64,000 bases of DNA from Photobacterium sanctipauli (GCF_003026495.1 NZ_PYMA01000001.1:124001-188000), one strand, 5' to 3'. Counted from the first letter of the stretch, positions 44,299-54,496 are shown. A program made the numbers and translations. Notes: generated by a model not told the origin, from the letters alone.

Positions 44299-45189
44299 AT
44301 GAAAATAAGCCGCCTTGCTGGGCTGATTGTCATACTGCTAAGCCCATTTCATGGCCAAGCGGGCTCTGCACCAGTCGTCATGCAGTCATCCTCACTCTCT
44401 GCCACTGAACTGGGAGAAGTTGACGGTCACCTTAATGATATTCATATGTACTTAGTCAGCGAAAAATTGGATGGTATTCGTGCCCACTGGGATGGTAAGC
44501 AACTACTGACACGTAGAGGAAACCTCATTCATGCGCCCAAGTGGTTTACCCAAAGCTTTCCGCCAAACATAGCATTAGAAGGCGAACTCTGGCTTGGTCG
44601 AGGCCAGTTTCAACAAGCGAGCCGCATCGTGCTAGACGATACCCCAAACCACCAGCAATGGCGGAAAGTTAAATTTCAAGTGTTTGATTCACCGTCAATT
44701 GAAGGCGGATTCGAAACGCGTTATCAAGTCCTTGCTAAGAATATAGATATGATCACCAGCACTAACCCTGCTCCCCATTACCTAGCACTGATCCCTCATA
44801 CTAAAGTTGCCAGCCTTGATTCACTAAGCAAACAACTTAACCAAATAGAATCAAACGGTGGCGAAGGGGTCATGCTTCACCATCAAGATAACCGATACCA
44901 AGCAGGAACCAGCCAGCGGTTATTCAAGCTAAAAAGTTACCAAGATAGTGAAGCAACGGTGGTTGGGTATAGCGAGGGGCAAGGCAAGTACCAGGGGAAA
45001 ATGGGGGCAGTCTGGGTGTTAACCGCGAATAACATCAAATTTAAAATCGGCTCAGGATTTAGTGACGAGGACAGGCAATCCCCTCCCCCGCTCGGCAGCA
45101 TCATTCAATATCGCTACAACGGATACACCGACAGTGGTATTCCCCGCTTCGCCAGATACATGCGCATGCGGGAAACGCCGGAGTCCTGA
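44299..45189 (+). CDS. Exported ATP-dependent DNA ligase
   Basis: A 296-residue minimal ATP-dependent DNA ligase of the Haemophilus/Vibrio type. Starting at 44299 gives a typical signal peptide ('MKISRLAGLIVILLSPFHGQ'), so it is predicted to act in the periplasm. Nucleotidyltransferase motifs: I 'SEKLDGIRAHWDG' (Lys nucleophile), III 'ALEGELWLG', IV 'GGEGVMLHH', V 'LFKLKSY'. A compact OB domain follows ('TVVGYSEGQGKYQGKMGAVW'). Such ligases are thought to repair incoming DNA during natural transformation, but this is unproven. The usual LigA (NAD type) would be elsewhere. Initiation at 44224 is the alternative. Confidence 0.9.
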   Translation: MKISRLAGLIVILLSPFHGQAGSAPVVMQSSSLSATELGEVDGHLNDIHMYLVSEKLDGIRAHWDGKQLLTRRGNLIHAPKWFTQSFPPNIALEGELWLGRGQFQQASRIVLDDTPNHQQWRKVKFQVFDSPSIEGGFETRYQVLAKNIDMITSTNPAPHYLALIPHTKVASLDSLSKQLNQIESNGGEGVMLHHQDNRYQAGTSQRLFKLKSYQDSEATVVGYSEGQGKYQGKMGAVWVLTANNIKFKIGSGFSDEDRQSPPPLGSIIQYRYNGYTDSGIPRFARYMRMRETPES

Positions 45190-45212
45190 ATACTATCAAA
45201 GCGATAAAGGCA

Positions 45213-45240
45213 TAAAAAAGCCGCCCCAAATGGGGCGGCT
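45213..45240 (-). terminator. Terminator of the dCache chemoreceptor gene
   Basis: Perfect 10-bp GC-rich stem AGCCGCCCCA-aa-TGGGGCGGCT; the six-base A-run at 45213-45219 becomes a T-run on the minus strand. There is no T-run on the plus strand, so it serves the minus-strand chemoreceptor gene more than the ligase gene. Confidence 0.82.
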
Positions 45241-45263
45241 GAAATCGGCATTATAAGCGAGAA

Positions 45264-47153
45264 TTACAGCTTATAGCGCTTCACTTCTAGTTCTAGTTGG
45301 TCAGCCAATGACTTCAAACTCTCAGCTTGTTGAGCCGCTTCTTGGGCTTCAACTGCCATTTGGTTTGCCACTTCTTGAACACCTTCAGTATTACGGCTAA
45401 TTTCGGCAGTCACACTTGATTGCTCTTCCGCAGCTGATGCGATTTGAGTCGCCATATCACTGATCACATTAATTTCGCTGGCAATGTTATTGATACTTTC
45501 GCCCGCGCCATCAACATCATGTACGCTTGTTTCTGCTAGCTTATGGCTATCATTCATCACCGATACCGCTTGCTTGGTCGTTGACTGCAGCGTCTCAATC
45601 ATGGTTTGAATTTCTTCAGTTGATGTATGGGTACGCTGAGATAGCACACGTACTTCATCTGCAACCACGGCAAAGCCACGCCCCTGTTCACCCGCACGTG
45701 CTGCCTCAATCGCCGCATTTAGTGCCAACAGGTTGGTTTGCTCCGCAATATCACGAATTGTTGCCAGGATCATACTGATCTTCAGCGCGTGCTCGTTCAG
45801 ATCTTCAATAATGCCAACGGCACTATCAACTTCGCCCGCAAGGTTACCGATCGATTGCTGGCTTTGACCGACCTGACCATGGCCAGCTGCCGTCAGCGTC
45901 ACTGCTTGTTCCGCGGTTTTAGCGGTATTTTCAGCGTTACCAGCAATTTCTTGGGTTGCACTTGCCATCTCGGTCACAGCAGTGGCCACCATGGTGATCT
46001 CATCTTGCTGCTGACGGATATTATGGCTACGTTGAGTCGCCGAGGCAGCTGCATCTGCAGCGCTACGGTTCAACTCAATGGTGATATCACGCAGCTTACT
46101 AGCCATCACATGCTGGCGCGCCACAAACTGGTTAAAGTTCTCAGCAAGCTTGCCTACTTCATCTTGGGTATTCACATCAATGCGTACAGTAAGGTCACCT
46201 TCACCATTGGCAATATCAGCCAAAGCCAAAGACACTTTGTTCAGTTCGCGCAACTGGCGGGTAACCAACCAGCCAATGAAGCCACAAACAATCACCAAAA
46301 TAACGAAGCCAATCATTAGCTGGTCAAGCAGAGACTCAACAATGGGTGCTTCTAGGGTTGCTTGGTCCATTACCATCACAACAGCCCAGCCCGAGCCCGG
46401 CACCACCTGAACAGCTACCGCACGGTCTTGGCCATCGAAATCACTGAAGAAGAAGCCATCACCGCCGTTTATCTCACCCTGCAAGGCTTGCACGGTGATC
46501 CCCAGCTCAGAAATAGGTTTAAGCTGGAACTTCTCGTTAGGGTGCGCTACCACTACCTGATTACCCATATCCAGCAACATCGCATAGCCGTTGCCCAATA
46601 CAGGGACGTTCAACACATCTTCCATCAGATCACCCAGTGCCAAGTCAGCACCAACCACACCTGCCAATGAGCCCCCTTTCATTACGGGTTCAGCCAATGT
46701 TACAACCAGCGTCTGCATGGTATGGCTCATATAAGGCGCAGTCACAATCGCACTGCGCGCTGCTTGTGCTTCCTTATACCAACCTCGGGTACGAGGGTCA
46801 TAACCCGCACGGTTCAGCGATGGATCTTGACGATACATTTCACCTTGCTGGTTACCGTAAAAACTTAAACTAAAGTTACCCGACGTATGGGTTTGCTTCA
46901 GGTGACCAACAATATCCGGTGACACGCTATAGCGCATCGTATTTGCCATACCAGTAATTGCTGATTGCTTATCACTAAGCCAATCACCAATGCCCTTGGT
47001 TACCGCAATCGATGTGTTGGTACTTTCACTTTGAATAGACTGCCATGCTTGAGTTTTCATTGATTGGTATGAAAAACCACCTAGCGCAACAGCAGTAATG
47101 GAAATCGCGGCGAAACTAGAAAGAAGTAGTTTCGCTTTCAGAGATAACTGCAT
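45264..47153 (-). CDS. Methyl-accepting chemotaxis protein, dCache sensor
   Basis: A 629-residue chemoreceptor. TM1 about 9-29; periplasmic dCache domain about 35-275, whose ligand-binding signature '[15 protein letters not shown]', then '[18 protein letters not shown]' and '[17 protein letters not shown]' matches the amino-acid-binding type (Arg/Trp/Tyr plus downstream Asp); TM2 about 281-303; HAMP about 305-355; signalling domain with the hairpin tip '[20 protein letters not shown]' and '[14 protein letters not shown]'. It likely senses an amino acid through CheA/CheW. It stands alone with a strong terminator. Confidence 0.93.
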   Translation of the reverse strand: MQLSLKAKLLLSSFAAISITAVALGGFSYQSMKTQAWQSIQSESTNTSIAVTKGIGDWLSDKQSAITGMANTMRYSVSPDIVGHLKQTHTSGNFSLSFYGNQQGEMYRQDPSLNRAGYDPRTRGWYKEAQAARSAIVTAPYMSHTMQTLVVTLAEPVMKGGSLAGVVGADLALGDLMEDVLNVPVLGNGYAMLLDMGNQVVVAHPNEKFQLKPISELGITVQALQGEINGGDGFFFSDFDGQDRAVAVQVVPGSGWAVVMVMDQATLEAPIVESLLDQLMIGFVILVIVCGFIGWLVTRQLRELNKVSLALADIANGEGDLTVRIDVNTQDEVGKLAENFNQFVARQHVMASKLRDITIELNRSAADAAASATQRSHNIRQQQDEITMVATAVTEMASATQEIAGNAENTAKTAEQAVTLTAAGHGQVGQSQQSIGNLAGEVDSAVGIIEDLNEHALKISMILATIRDIAEQTNLLALNAAIEAARAGEQGRGFAVVADEVRVLSQRTHTSTEEIQTMIETLQSTTKQAVSVMNDSHKLAETSVHDVDGAGESINNIASEINVISDMATQIASAAEEQSSVTAEISRNTEGVQEVANQMAVEAQEAAQQAESLKSLADQLELEVKRYKL

Positions 47154-47314
47154 AATAATCCTTGTAATGCTTTATTTTTACGCAGATTATAGTGATAAGG
47201 TATTAGTCACTTTGTGATCAAGAATAAATTTTATATGTGCTACACATCAACTGAGCATTTTATAAACAATCAAATTCATTTTCGGTTCATCAACAATGCA
47301 TTACAATTATCGTT

Positions 47315-47707
47315 ATGAATAAGATCAGTACTCTCCCTATTGCCATCATATTGTCACTCTTGCTCATCAATAATGCGCAAGCTCATCATCATGACCAAGA
47401 TAAGATGCTCGACCTCCCCCAAGGTAGCATTGAAGTTGAAATCGAAGAAGACCACGATGATGTGATGCATGCTGTACAGCAAGGGCTGATCCAACCCTAC
47501 TCCGAGCTACAGAAGGTTGTTGCTAAGCAATTAAATGGTCGAATTATTCGAGTTGAATTAGAAGAAGACGATGACGTCTGGATTTATGAATTAAAACTCA
47601 TCGACCCTAACAACAACATTGTAAAAGTAGACTATGAAGCCAAGACCCTCACCATTGTTGAAATTAAAGGTCGCGGGCTAGAGAACGTAATCAAGGTATC
47701 TGAATGA
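47315..47707 (+). CDS. PepSY-domain protein upstream of a two-component system
   Basis: A 130-residue exported protein: signal peptide about 1-23 (...INNAQA/HHHDQD), a His-rich start (HHHDQD), an acidic stretch 'IEVEIEEDHDDVMHAVQQGL' and a PepSY-like C-terminal domain ('LIDPNNNIVKVDYEAKTLTI'). PepSY proteins often inhibit proteases or sense metals; the His and Asp/Glu clusters suggest metal or cationic-ligand binding, as inference. Its stop overlaps the start of the response regulator gene by 4 bp (ATGA), so translation is coupled and it is probably a periplasmic accessory of that system. Confidence 0.82.
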   Translation: MNKISTLPIAIILSLLLINNAQAHHHDQDKMLDLPQGSIEVEIEEDHDDVMHAVQQGLIQPYSELQKVVAKQLNGRIIRVELEEDDDVWIYELKLIDPNNNIVKVDYEAKTLTIVEIKGRGLENVIKVSE

Positions 47708-48363
47708 AAATTCTTGTCGTAGAAGATGAAGTCACACTTGGCGAACAAATTGTCGCGGGGTTAGAAAACAATGGATGGGTAGCTGAGTTATCCTGCGATG
47801 GTATCGATGCCTTATACCGTGCGACGTCAGAGCCTTGGGACGGCATCGTGCTTGATCTCGGCTTGCCAAAGCTTGACGGCTTAACGGTATTGAAAGGGAT
47901 CCGCGATGAAAATGTCTCGACACCAGTCATTATTCTTAGCGCCAGGAATGAACTGACCCAACGTGTTGAGGGCTTAAATGCCGGTGCTGATGATTACCTG
48001 ACCAAACCGTTTCAAATGGTTGAGTTGGTTGCTCGCCTACGTGCACAACTTCGCCGCTCAACCGGAAATGCGTCCCCTGTTATCCAAATCGGTGGGCTAA
48101 GCCTAGATACCCGTACATCTAAAGTGATGCATAATGGTGAGAACATTGAACTAACCGCATTGGAGTTCAAGGTAATTTCTTACATGATGCACAATGCCGA
48201 TAAAGTGATTTCACGTACCGAGTTGGTTGAGCATATCTATAAGCAAGACTTTGACCGAGATTCCAACACCATCGAAGTATTTATTGGCCGCATCCGCCGT
48301 AAAATTGGCAGCGATGTGATCAAAACCGTTCGTGGTCTTGGGTATCGCATTAATGCCGAATAA
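47704..48363 (+). CDS. OmpR-family response regulator (VprA/CarR-like)
   Basis: A 219-residue DNA-binding response regulator. Receiver: 'MKILVVEDEVTLGEQIVAGL', phospho-Asp in 'DGIVLDLGLPKLDG', 'VIILSARNE' and Lys in 'YLTKPFQMVEL'. Winged HTH at about 125-218: 'ELTALEFKVISYMMHNADKV' and 'SNTIEVFIGRIRRKIG' with 'IKTVRGLGYRIN'. It strongly resembles V. cholerae VprA/CarR, which controls lipid A glycine modification and responds to Ca or cationic peptides with VprB/CarS; I judge this by recalled similarity, not alignment. It overlaps the upstream PepSY gene and the kinase gene. Confidence 0.9.
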   Translation: MKILVVEDEVTLGEQIVAGLENNGWVAELSCDGIDALYRATSEPWDGIVLDLGLPKLDGLTVLKGIRDENVSTPVIILSARNELTQRVEGLNAGADDYLTKPFQMVELVARLRAQLRRSTGNASPVIQIGGLSLDTRTSKVMHNGENIELTALEFKVISYMMHNADKVISRTELVEHIYKQDFDRDSNTIEVFIGRIRRKIGSDVIKTVRGLGYRINAE

Positions 48364-49690
48364 GCCACAGCTCACCACCCACTCAAGTTTACGCAGCCAC
48401 CTACTGATTGCCTCATCAGTGTGGCTGTTGTTGATCACCCTTGCTGCTGGCTATATCGTCCCAACCTTCATTAAAGATTACCTTGTAGAGCAAGAACAGC
48501 AGCGCCTCTACTTATACCTTGACGAGCTAACCGCAGTCGCAGATGTAGATAGCGAAGGCAAACTAGCCCTCCCCCAACAACTATCGAACCCGCGCTTTCA
48601 GCAACCATACAGCGGCCTATACTGGAGCCTGAATGTAGGTAATACCCAAATTCGTTCCCGTTCACTTTGGGACACGCAAATCACGGGGAATGAAGATAAA
48701 GGCTATCTTGGTCCAAATGAACAATCGCTAATTACGGTTAAGCGGCAATTCTTCCTGCCCGAGGTAGATGAGCCCATCGAGCTGACTGTCGCAGCTAGCC
48801 AAGAACATCTGCTAGGTACACTAAAACAACTGACAAAAAGCTTCTGGTTCATACTGGGAATCATGTCAGGCGGGATCTTAATACTCATTTGGCTACAGGT
48901 TAGCTGGTCGCTTTGGCCATTGCGTCGCCTGCAACAAAAGCTAAAACAAGTACGCAACGGTGAGCAAAACGAGCTTTCAGGTCAGTATCCAAAAGAGATC
49001 CGCCCGGTAGTGGATGATCTCAACGCTTTGCTATTCCATTACCAAGAAATCCTTGACCGTGCCCGCAACCATGCTGGTAACTTGTCCCATGCGCTAAAAA
49101 CCCCCATTGCGGTGCTAAATAATGAAGTCGCCGAGTTACCACAGGAGGCTCAAGCGAAGCTTCAACCAACCCTCGCGCAGCTCCAACAGCAAATTGAATA
49201 CCACCTCGGCCGCGCCCGCATGGCTGGCGCGGCCAATATCCTGGCCGCGAAAACCGCACCGAGCCAGAGAGTTGATGCCATCTCGATGGCGATGGATAAA
49301 GTTTACGCCCATCGTGATGTTGTGTTGGTTAACGAGCTAGATAGCGAACTCATGGTGGCAATTGAGAAAAGGGACCTCGACGAAATTGTCGGCAACCTAA
49401 TCGAAAACGGCTACAAATGGGCGAACAACTTAGTGCGAGTGCACCAAAAAGAAAGTGATCAGCAAAGCATCAAGCTAATCATTGAAGATGATGGGCCCGG
49501 CATTAGTGATGATGCCTACGAGTCTGTGATCCAGCGCGGAGTCCGATTAGATGAGACGACCCCGGGCACCGGGTTAGGGCTAAACATTGTGAGTGAATTG
49601 GCCCACAGTTATCGAGGTGATCTAAAGCTATCGAGAAGTGCATTGGGTGGCCTTTGTGCCGAATTAACCTTGCCCTTACCTAGAGAATAA
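48353..49690 (+). CDS. Sensor histidine kinase (VprB/CarS-like)
   Basis: A 445-residue inner-membrane kinase: TM1 about 18-40, a short periplasmic sensor about 41-170 ('LTAVADVDSEGKLALPQQLS'), TM2 about 171-190 ('FWFILGIMSGGILILIW'), HAMP, then HisKA with the phospho-His in 'NLSHALKTPIAVLNNEVAEL' and HATPase_c with N box 'VGNLIENGYKWAN', 'EDDGPGISDD' and 'PGTGLGLNIVSELA'. The ATG at 48353 overlaps the regulator stop codon by 11 bp, so the two are coupled. With the PepSY protein it forms a three-gene sensing operon. Confidence 0.9.
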   Translation: MPNKPQLTTHSSLRSHLLIASSVWLLLITLAAGYIVPTFIKDYLVEQEQQRLYLYLDELTAVADVDSEGKLALPQQLSNPRFQQPYSGLYWSLNVGNTQIRSRSLWDTQITGNEDKGYLGPNEQSLITVKRQFFLPEVDEPIELTVAASQEHLLGTLKQLTKSFWFILGIMSGGILILIWLQVSWSLWPLRRLQQKLKQVRNGEQNELSGQYPKEIRPVVDDLNALLFHYQEILDRARNHAGNLSHALKTPIAVLNNEVAELPQEAQAKLQPTLAQLQQQIEYHLGRARMAGAANILAAKTAPSQRVDAISMAMDKVYAHRDVVLVNELDSELMVAIEKRDLDEIVGNLIENGYKWANNLVRVHQKESDQQSIKLIIEDDGPGISDDAYESVIQRGVRLDETTPGTGLGLNIVSELAHSYRGDLKLSRSALGGLCAELTLPLPRE

Positions 49691-49737
49691 AGCACCTCTC
49701 GAATAGCGATGCTCGGCTTAACTTAATCAAAACAAGG

Positions 49738-49977
49738 TTAGACCGGCCAAAACGTTAAGTTAACAATACGAACCACAACACCAAGTACAAACAATGCCAC
49801 CCCTAAGCGGTAACTTTTGTACTCTGAGGTCGTCATTTCGACTCGCTTATAAAACATCTTCACAACACCCGCCCAGTCATGCGTGCGTTTGCCATACTGG
49901 GCGATACTCGCCCCAACCATAGCAAGACCAACAACCAACAGTGCCATTTGAAGCGTAAACATTCCTGTGGCTAACAT
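49738..49977 (-). CDS. Small membrane protein with two TM helices
   Basis: A 79-residue protein with two hydrophobic helices: 'MALLVVGLAMVGASIAQY' and 'YRLGVALFVLGVVVRIVN', joined by a charged cytoplasmic-type loop ('GKRTHDWAGVVKMFYKRVEM'). I do not recognise a family. The ATG at 49977 has AAGGA at good spacing and is preferred to the ATG at 49986. It converges on the kinase gene. Confidence 0.68.
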   Translation of the reverse strand: MLATGMFTLQMALLVVGLAMVGASIAQYGKRTHDWAGVVKMFYKRVEMTTSEYKSYRLGVALFVLGVVVRIVNLTFWPV

Positions 49978-50397
49978 AGATATCATCCTTACCGCTCTCT
50001 ATTTAGCTAGATTCAAGCGTAAATACCCTATGCCTGCAATTAGACTTAGGTCGCAGCCCATCCGTTTTCAACACGCAGTGGCTCTCCAGCACAAAATACA
50101 TTCACCATAAAAATGCAGGAATATGTTAATTGGATAGATGTAATAAAGTGTTTCATCATTAATTTATCTGTATTTATTTGTTGGAACTGATTAGCCAGAC
50201 ACATGTGTACAGATAACAGTTAAAGTGAACAACTTACATACATCACAGTGTGATATTTGAACAATTTGTATACCACCCTCCTACATCGCAAAAGCACTCA
50301 CACACAAAATTGTTTATTTAATAACCCAATTTTAGCTTTTTTATATAAATTGAATATATAACCCTGACTTATAGCTCCTATTGGTCGATTCAAGCGC
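49978..50397. other. AT-rich region before the second chemoreceptor gene
   Basis: About 420 bp without a gene. It is A/T rich, with a weak TGTGATATTTGAACA match to a CRP site near 50250. A sigma-28-like promoter candidate lies at its downstream end. Confidence 0.45.
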
Positions 50398-50424
50398 TAA
50401 AGATTATGGGTAAAATGCCGCTCT
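50398..50424 (+). promoter_or_regulatory. Sigma-28 (FliA)-like promoter candidate
   Basis: TAAAGATT, then exactly 11 bases, then GCCGCTCT: compared with TAAAGTTT-N11-GCCGATAA it matches 7 of 8 and 4 of 8 positions with the right spacing. It lies about 110 bp upstream of a chemoreceptor gene, the class usually driven by FliA. Confidence 0.4.
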
Positions 50425-50533
50425 CAATAAATACCGATAATTCATCACTTTTAGGCATGTTTTCTGCGATAAGTTCTGAATTGGTATTAATAACTCATAT
50501 ATTTTATGTCAGATCCAAATACAGGAGTAAGAT

Positions 50534-52483
50534 TTGAAAAGTCTCGGCCAATGGTTAGGCAATATTTCGCTAAAGGTGCAGATATTACTGCCCATCTTTT
50601 TCGCACTAATCCTTTTTGCCGGTGCATCTTGGATGGTAATGGGCAGTCTTAAACAAGCAGAACAAAATACATCCCTGACAGACGATAGCATTAGCTACAA
50701 CATGCAAATTGTCGAAGCTCAGCGTCAAATGTACCGCTTACGCATGGATGTCATTCGTGGCCTAGGTAAAATCATGCCTTGGGATGAAGTGGAATCTTCA
50801 TACCAATCATATAACCAAGAAATCCAATCTTTACTATCGGCTGCAGCCAAAAGCAGTGCCTACACCACAGAGCATGGTGCGATCATTCGTAATATTGAAG
50901 GTATCCTGAGCAGCTATGGGCAAGGTATCAGCCGTTCAAATACACTCAACCAAGAAAACGAACGTCTGTACATGTCGCTGCCTTGGATTTCTGACGTAAT
51001 TAATGACACCAACGTTGAAGTTCTTGATAGTGAACAAATCTACGAAGAAAAAGCCGCATGGCGTAAAGCCCGTGCTGCACTGTTCGACAGCGCTATCCGA
51101 GTTCAAACCCACTTAAGTATTGTTTACACCAGTTTCAGTGAAGAACGCCTGCAAATGTTCCATGACGAAATGGCAGTGATGACTTCAACACTAAACCAAC
51201 TGGGGAACCCAATCGCAAACCGTATCTTGGGTGAAGAGCTTAAGCACTACCTAGCAGTAACTAGCGACATTGTTGATACCGCACTTGAAATTAACAAACA
51301 AGAAGCGCAATTATCGCAGCAAGGCGCTGATATTCGGATTGCACTGTATGACCTAGCAGAGCTGATCAACGAGAAAACGGAAGCACTGGCAACTGACAGT
51401 ACCAACCTGATCGGTAACAGCACCCAAACGCTAATTAGTGCGCTACTTGTTTGCCTTGTCGTATCGATTGCCTTCGGTTGGATCATCGCCAATGTTATTC
51501 TTGTGAGCATCAGCAAGCTTCAAGACGTGATGCAAGAGCTAGCCAAAGGTCGACTCAATGTGACAACGGGTGTTCAATCTAACAATGAAATCGGCCAACT
51601 GTGTGCCAATACCGACACAACTATCGACTCGCTACGTAATATCGTTACCCAACTAAGCAAAGTGGGCGATGAAGTTTCTTCGGCATCAACTGAACTTGCC
51701 GCCGTCATGACCCAAAGCGAAGCGAATGCTAACGATCAAAAAGCCCAGGTTGAGCTTATTGCATCAGCAGTGACCGAGCTTTCATCAAGTGCAACCCAAG
51801 TCGATGCGTCAGCAAACCAAGCCGATGACAGTGCGCGCGAAGCATTGAAAATCACCCACGAAGGCTCTAATACCGCTCACGAAAGTGCTCGACTAAGCCA
51901 CGAGCTGGGTAGCCAGTTGAACAACACGTCTGCAGTTGTCACTTCGCTCAAAGATCAAACTGACAGCATCAGTGAAGTCATCACCGTTATCGAGAACATC
52001 TCTGAGCAAACCAACCTACTGGCACTAAACGCAGCTATTGAAGCAGCGCGTGCAGGTGAGTCTGGTCGTGGATTTGCCGTAGTTGCTGATGAAGTGCGTA
52101 TGCTTGCGGCGAAAACGCAAGAATCAACGCAAAACATCCAGAGCATTATCGATATGCTGCAAGGCAAATCAAATGATGTGGTTGAATCGGTCACTCAATG
52201 TCTAGACATGGTAACGTCAACAACTGAAATGAGTGAGCGTACCAACCAGCAGCTTGAGAATATTTCAACGGCTATCGAGCTGATTTCACAAAACAACAGC
52301 GAAATGGCAAGTGCAGCAAACGAGCAAAATCGTGCGATTGCGGCTATTAGCGAAAACGTTGCAACCATTGATGAAATCATCAGCCAGAATGTTGCGGGTA
52401 TTGGTCAAACAGCACAAGCAAGTAACCACCTGTCTGAGATGTCTGAGACTCAGAAGCAACAACTTGGTCGTTTCTCGCTATAG
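50534..52483 (+). CDS. Methyl-accepting chemotaxis protein, helical sensor
   Basis: A 649-residue chemoreceptor. TM1 about 13-35 ('[20 protein letters not shown]'); a long all-helical periplasmic domain about 40-295 of the helical-bundle type, with no Cache motif; TM2 about 297-318 ('[20 protein letters not shown]'); HAMP about 320-370; signalling domain with the tip '[20 protein letters not shown]' and '[14 protein letters not shown]'. The start is TTG with AGGAG 8 bases upstream. A sigma-28-like site precedes it and a strong terminator follows. The ligand is not predictable. Confidence 0.92.
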   Translation: MKSLGQWLGNISLKVQILLPIFFALILFAGASWMVMGSLKQAEQNTSLTDDSISYNMQIVEAQRQMYRLRMDVIRGLGKIMPWDEVESSYQSYNQEIQSLLSAAAKSSAYTTEHGAIIRNIEGILSSYGQGISRSNTLNQENERLYMSLPWISDVINDTNVEVLDSEQIYEEKAAWRKARAALFDSAIRVQTHLSIVYTSFSEERLQMFHDEMAVMTSTLNQLGNPIANRILGEELKHYLAVTSDIVDTALEINKQEAQLSQQGADIRIALYDLAELINEKTEALATDSTNLIGNSTQTLISALLVCLVVSIAFGWIIANVILVSISKLQDVMQELAKGRLNVTTGVQSNNEIGQLCANTDTTIDSLRNIVTQLSKVGDEVSSASTELAAVMTQSEANANDQKAQVELIASAVTELSSSATQVDASANQADDSAREALKITHEGSNTAHESARLSHELGSQLNNTSAVVTSLKDQTDSISEVITVIENISEQTNLLALNAAIEAARAGESGRGFAVVADEVRMLAAKTQESTQNIQSIIDMLQGKSNDVVESVTQCLDMVTSTTEMSERTNQQLENISTAIELISQNNSEMASAANEQNRAIAAISENVATIDEIISQNVAGIGQTAQASNHLSEMSETQKQQLGRFSL

Positions 52484-52541
52484 CTTCTCGCCGGAAATAG
52501 CTGTATCAGCCTTCGATTGATACTCAACACGATATAGCCTC

Positions 52542-52570
52542 AAGGCGCTGATAATTTCAGCGCCTTTTTT
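52542..52570 (+). terminator. Terminator of the second chemoreceptor gene
   Basis: Perfect 10-bp stem AAGGCGCTGA-taatt-TCAGCGCCTT followed by TTTT. Confidence 0.92.
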
Positions 52571-52742
52571 CCATCTTAACTTCTGCTTTGAGCTTATTCT
52601 TTTACTTGGCCCGTTCCCCTTCCCCCTCATTGCCTTTCACAACAGTGAAATAAGTGGTTCTAAGCTGTAAACTTTATATGCTTAATGATGGGGTTTGGTG
52701 TAGAATCCGCTCCCGGATTTACAATGAAGATATCGAGGCAAC

Positions 52743-54392
52743 ATGCAACTACTCGAAGCAAAATTACAAAAAATTGATCGTCACAACTACCGCAGCTACT
52801 CAAGCCTTCGCGGTGAGTATCACTTCGTTGACTTCGATTTTTTCATTGATATTACTCAAGCAGACCCTTTCGCGCCGGCATCACGTGTGCGTGCTCGCCG
52901 CAAGTGGTCGCTAACGGATCTTGAGTGGCTAAAAGACCAATCTGAAGACTACCAGCGCGCAGCCCGTGACTTTATTGCCCGTCAATTTGCTGAGCTGGCC
53001 CAGCAGGTGAATGAAATCCAGATTGATCGTCCGGGTCAAACTATCCTAGATCGTACTGCCGTTGTTTTCGATGATGATGCCCTTGAGCTTCGCTTTCGCG
53101 TCGACCTGCCATCTGATGGCCGTACGATTATCGCGAAGAAAACCGCAAACCTGCTGACCTTTACCATGCCAAAAATCATTCGCCGTGCCACCATCGCACG
53201 CGAACTGCCAATGGATGAGCTGAAACGTCACTGTGAAACGGTTGAAGATCAGGTAGCCCTTCGCAAGCAGCTGGCCGGCAAGAACCTCATGGCCTTTGTG
53301 GCTGACGAAAGTATCTTGCCACGTTTAGCGGGTAACAGCGATTTGCCAATGGCTGATGCTATACCGTTTGTGAGCCCTGAAAACCTGGCTGTCGAACTTG
53401 AAGCACCGCACAAAGGCAAGGTTCGCGGCATGGGTATCCCGAAAGGCATCACCATGATTGTTGGTGGTGGCTTCCACGGTAAGTCTACCCTATTGAATGC
53501 GATTGAAAGCTCTGTGTACGACCACGTACCAGGTGATGGCCGAGAGTACATCGTTGCCGACGAAACAGCCTCGAAGATCCGTGCTGAAGACGGTCGCTGC
53601 GTTCACAATGTTGACCTGACACCTTACATCAGCAACCTGCCTATGGGTAAAGACACCAGCATGTTTGCTACCCAAAACGCATCGGGTTCAACGTCCCAGG
53701 CATCTTGGCTGCAGGAATCTATCGAAGCAGGGGCTAATGCCCTATTGATTGACGAAGATACCTCTGCGTCAAACTTCATGATCCGCGATGAGCGCATGCA
53801 GGCATTGATTACCAAGAACGATGAGCCTATCACACCGTTGGTAGACCGCATCTCATTACTTCGTGATCAGCTGAACCTGTCGGTATTGCTAGTGATGGGC
53901 GGCTCTGGCGACTACCTGGATGTTGCCGACACGGTTATTCAGATGCACAACTACCAGGCCATTGACGTTACTGCGAAAGCGAAAGAGGTAGTAGCCTCCC
54001 ACCCTACCCGCCGTCAGCTCGAAGGGACAGAAGTGATCACTCGACCACGTACCCGAAAGTTAAACCGTGCAGCACTAAAAACCTTGCTAGAAGACGGTAA
54101 GTTCCGTATTCAAGTTAAGAGCAAGACATCGATGCGATTCGGCCGTGAGTTTGTTGATTTGCAAGCCTTGGAGCAAGTCGCTGATTCAAGCCAGTTACAT
54201 GCTATTGGTTGGTTGTGGTTCCAACTAGCACAAGGCAAAGGTTGGGAAAAAACACCAAGCAAAGCTTTCAATATGATGCTTGCTAATGGTGACTGGTTCC
54301 GCGCTATGCCTAACTATGGTGATATTGCTAAGCCTCGCGTGATTGAGGTAATGGCGGTACTGAACCGTATGCGCAAGGCTGAGTTCAAATAA
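52743..54392 (+). CDS. ABC_ATPase-family P-loop protein of unknown function
   Basis: A 549-residue soluble protein of the ABC_ATPase (PF09818) family. The Walker A motif is 'IVGGGFHGKSTLLNAIESSV' (about residues 239-258) and Walker B 'ALLIDEDTSASNFMIRDERM' (about 330-350), with a D-loop-like 'MGGSGDYLDVADTVIQMHNY'. The N-terminal third ('RHNYRSYSSLRGEYHFVDFD') is unique to the family. Some databases misname members as isopentenyl-diphosphate isomerase. The ATG has GAGG five bases upstream. Monocistronic, with a hairpin terminator. Likely an ABC-type ATPase working on a nucleic acid or protein complex, as inference. Confidence 0.85.
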   Translation: MQLLEAKLQKIDRHNYRSYSSLRGEYHFVDFDFFIDITQADPFAPASRVRARRKWSLTDLEWLKDQSEDYQRAARDFIARQFAELAQQVNEIQIDRPGQTILDRTAVVFDDDALELRFRVDLPSDGRTIIAKKTANLLTFTMPKIIRRATIARELPMDELKRHCETVEDQVALRKQLAGKNLMAFVADESILPRLAGNSDLPMADAIPFVSPENLAVELEAPHKGKVRGMGIPKGITMIVGGGFHGKSTLLNAIESSVYDHVPGDGREYIVADETASKIRAEDGRCVHNVDLTPYISNLPMGKDTSMFATQNASGSTSQASWLQESIEAGANALLIDEDTSASNFMIRDERMQALITKNDEPITPLVDRISLLRDQLNLSVLLVMGGSGDYLDVADTVIQMHNYQAIDVTAKAKEVVASHPTRRQLEGTEVITRPRTRKLNRAALKTLLEDGKFRIQVKSKTSMRFGREFVDLQALEQVADSSQLHAIGWLWFQLAQGKGWEKTPSKAFNMMLANGDWFRAMPNYGDIAKPRVIEVMAVLNRMRKAEFK

Positions 54393-54461
54393 TCAACTTA
54401 GACTGACCCGTAAGGTTAGCTCGCTAAATGCGTTAAGCATTCATAGCGAAGCCTATATAGT

Positions 54462-54496
54462 AAAGCCCACAGCACATTAAGTACTGTGGGCTTTTT
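54462..54496 (+). terminator. Terminator of the ABC_ATPase gene
   Basis: AAAGCCCACAG / CTGTGGGCTTT, 11-bp perfect arms around a 12-nt loop, followed by TTGC. Confidence 0.82.

Noticed and set aside
45738..46319. 193-codon plus-strand frame antisense to the dCache chemoreceptor
   Set aside because: Overlaps unmistakable HAMP and signalling domains on the other strand.
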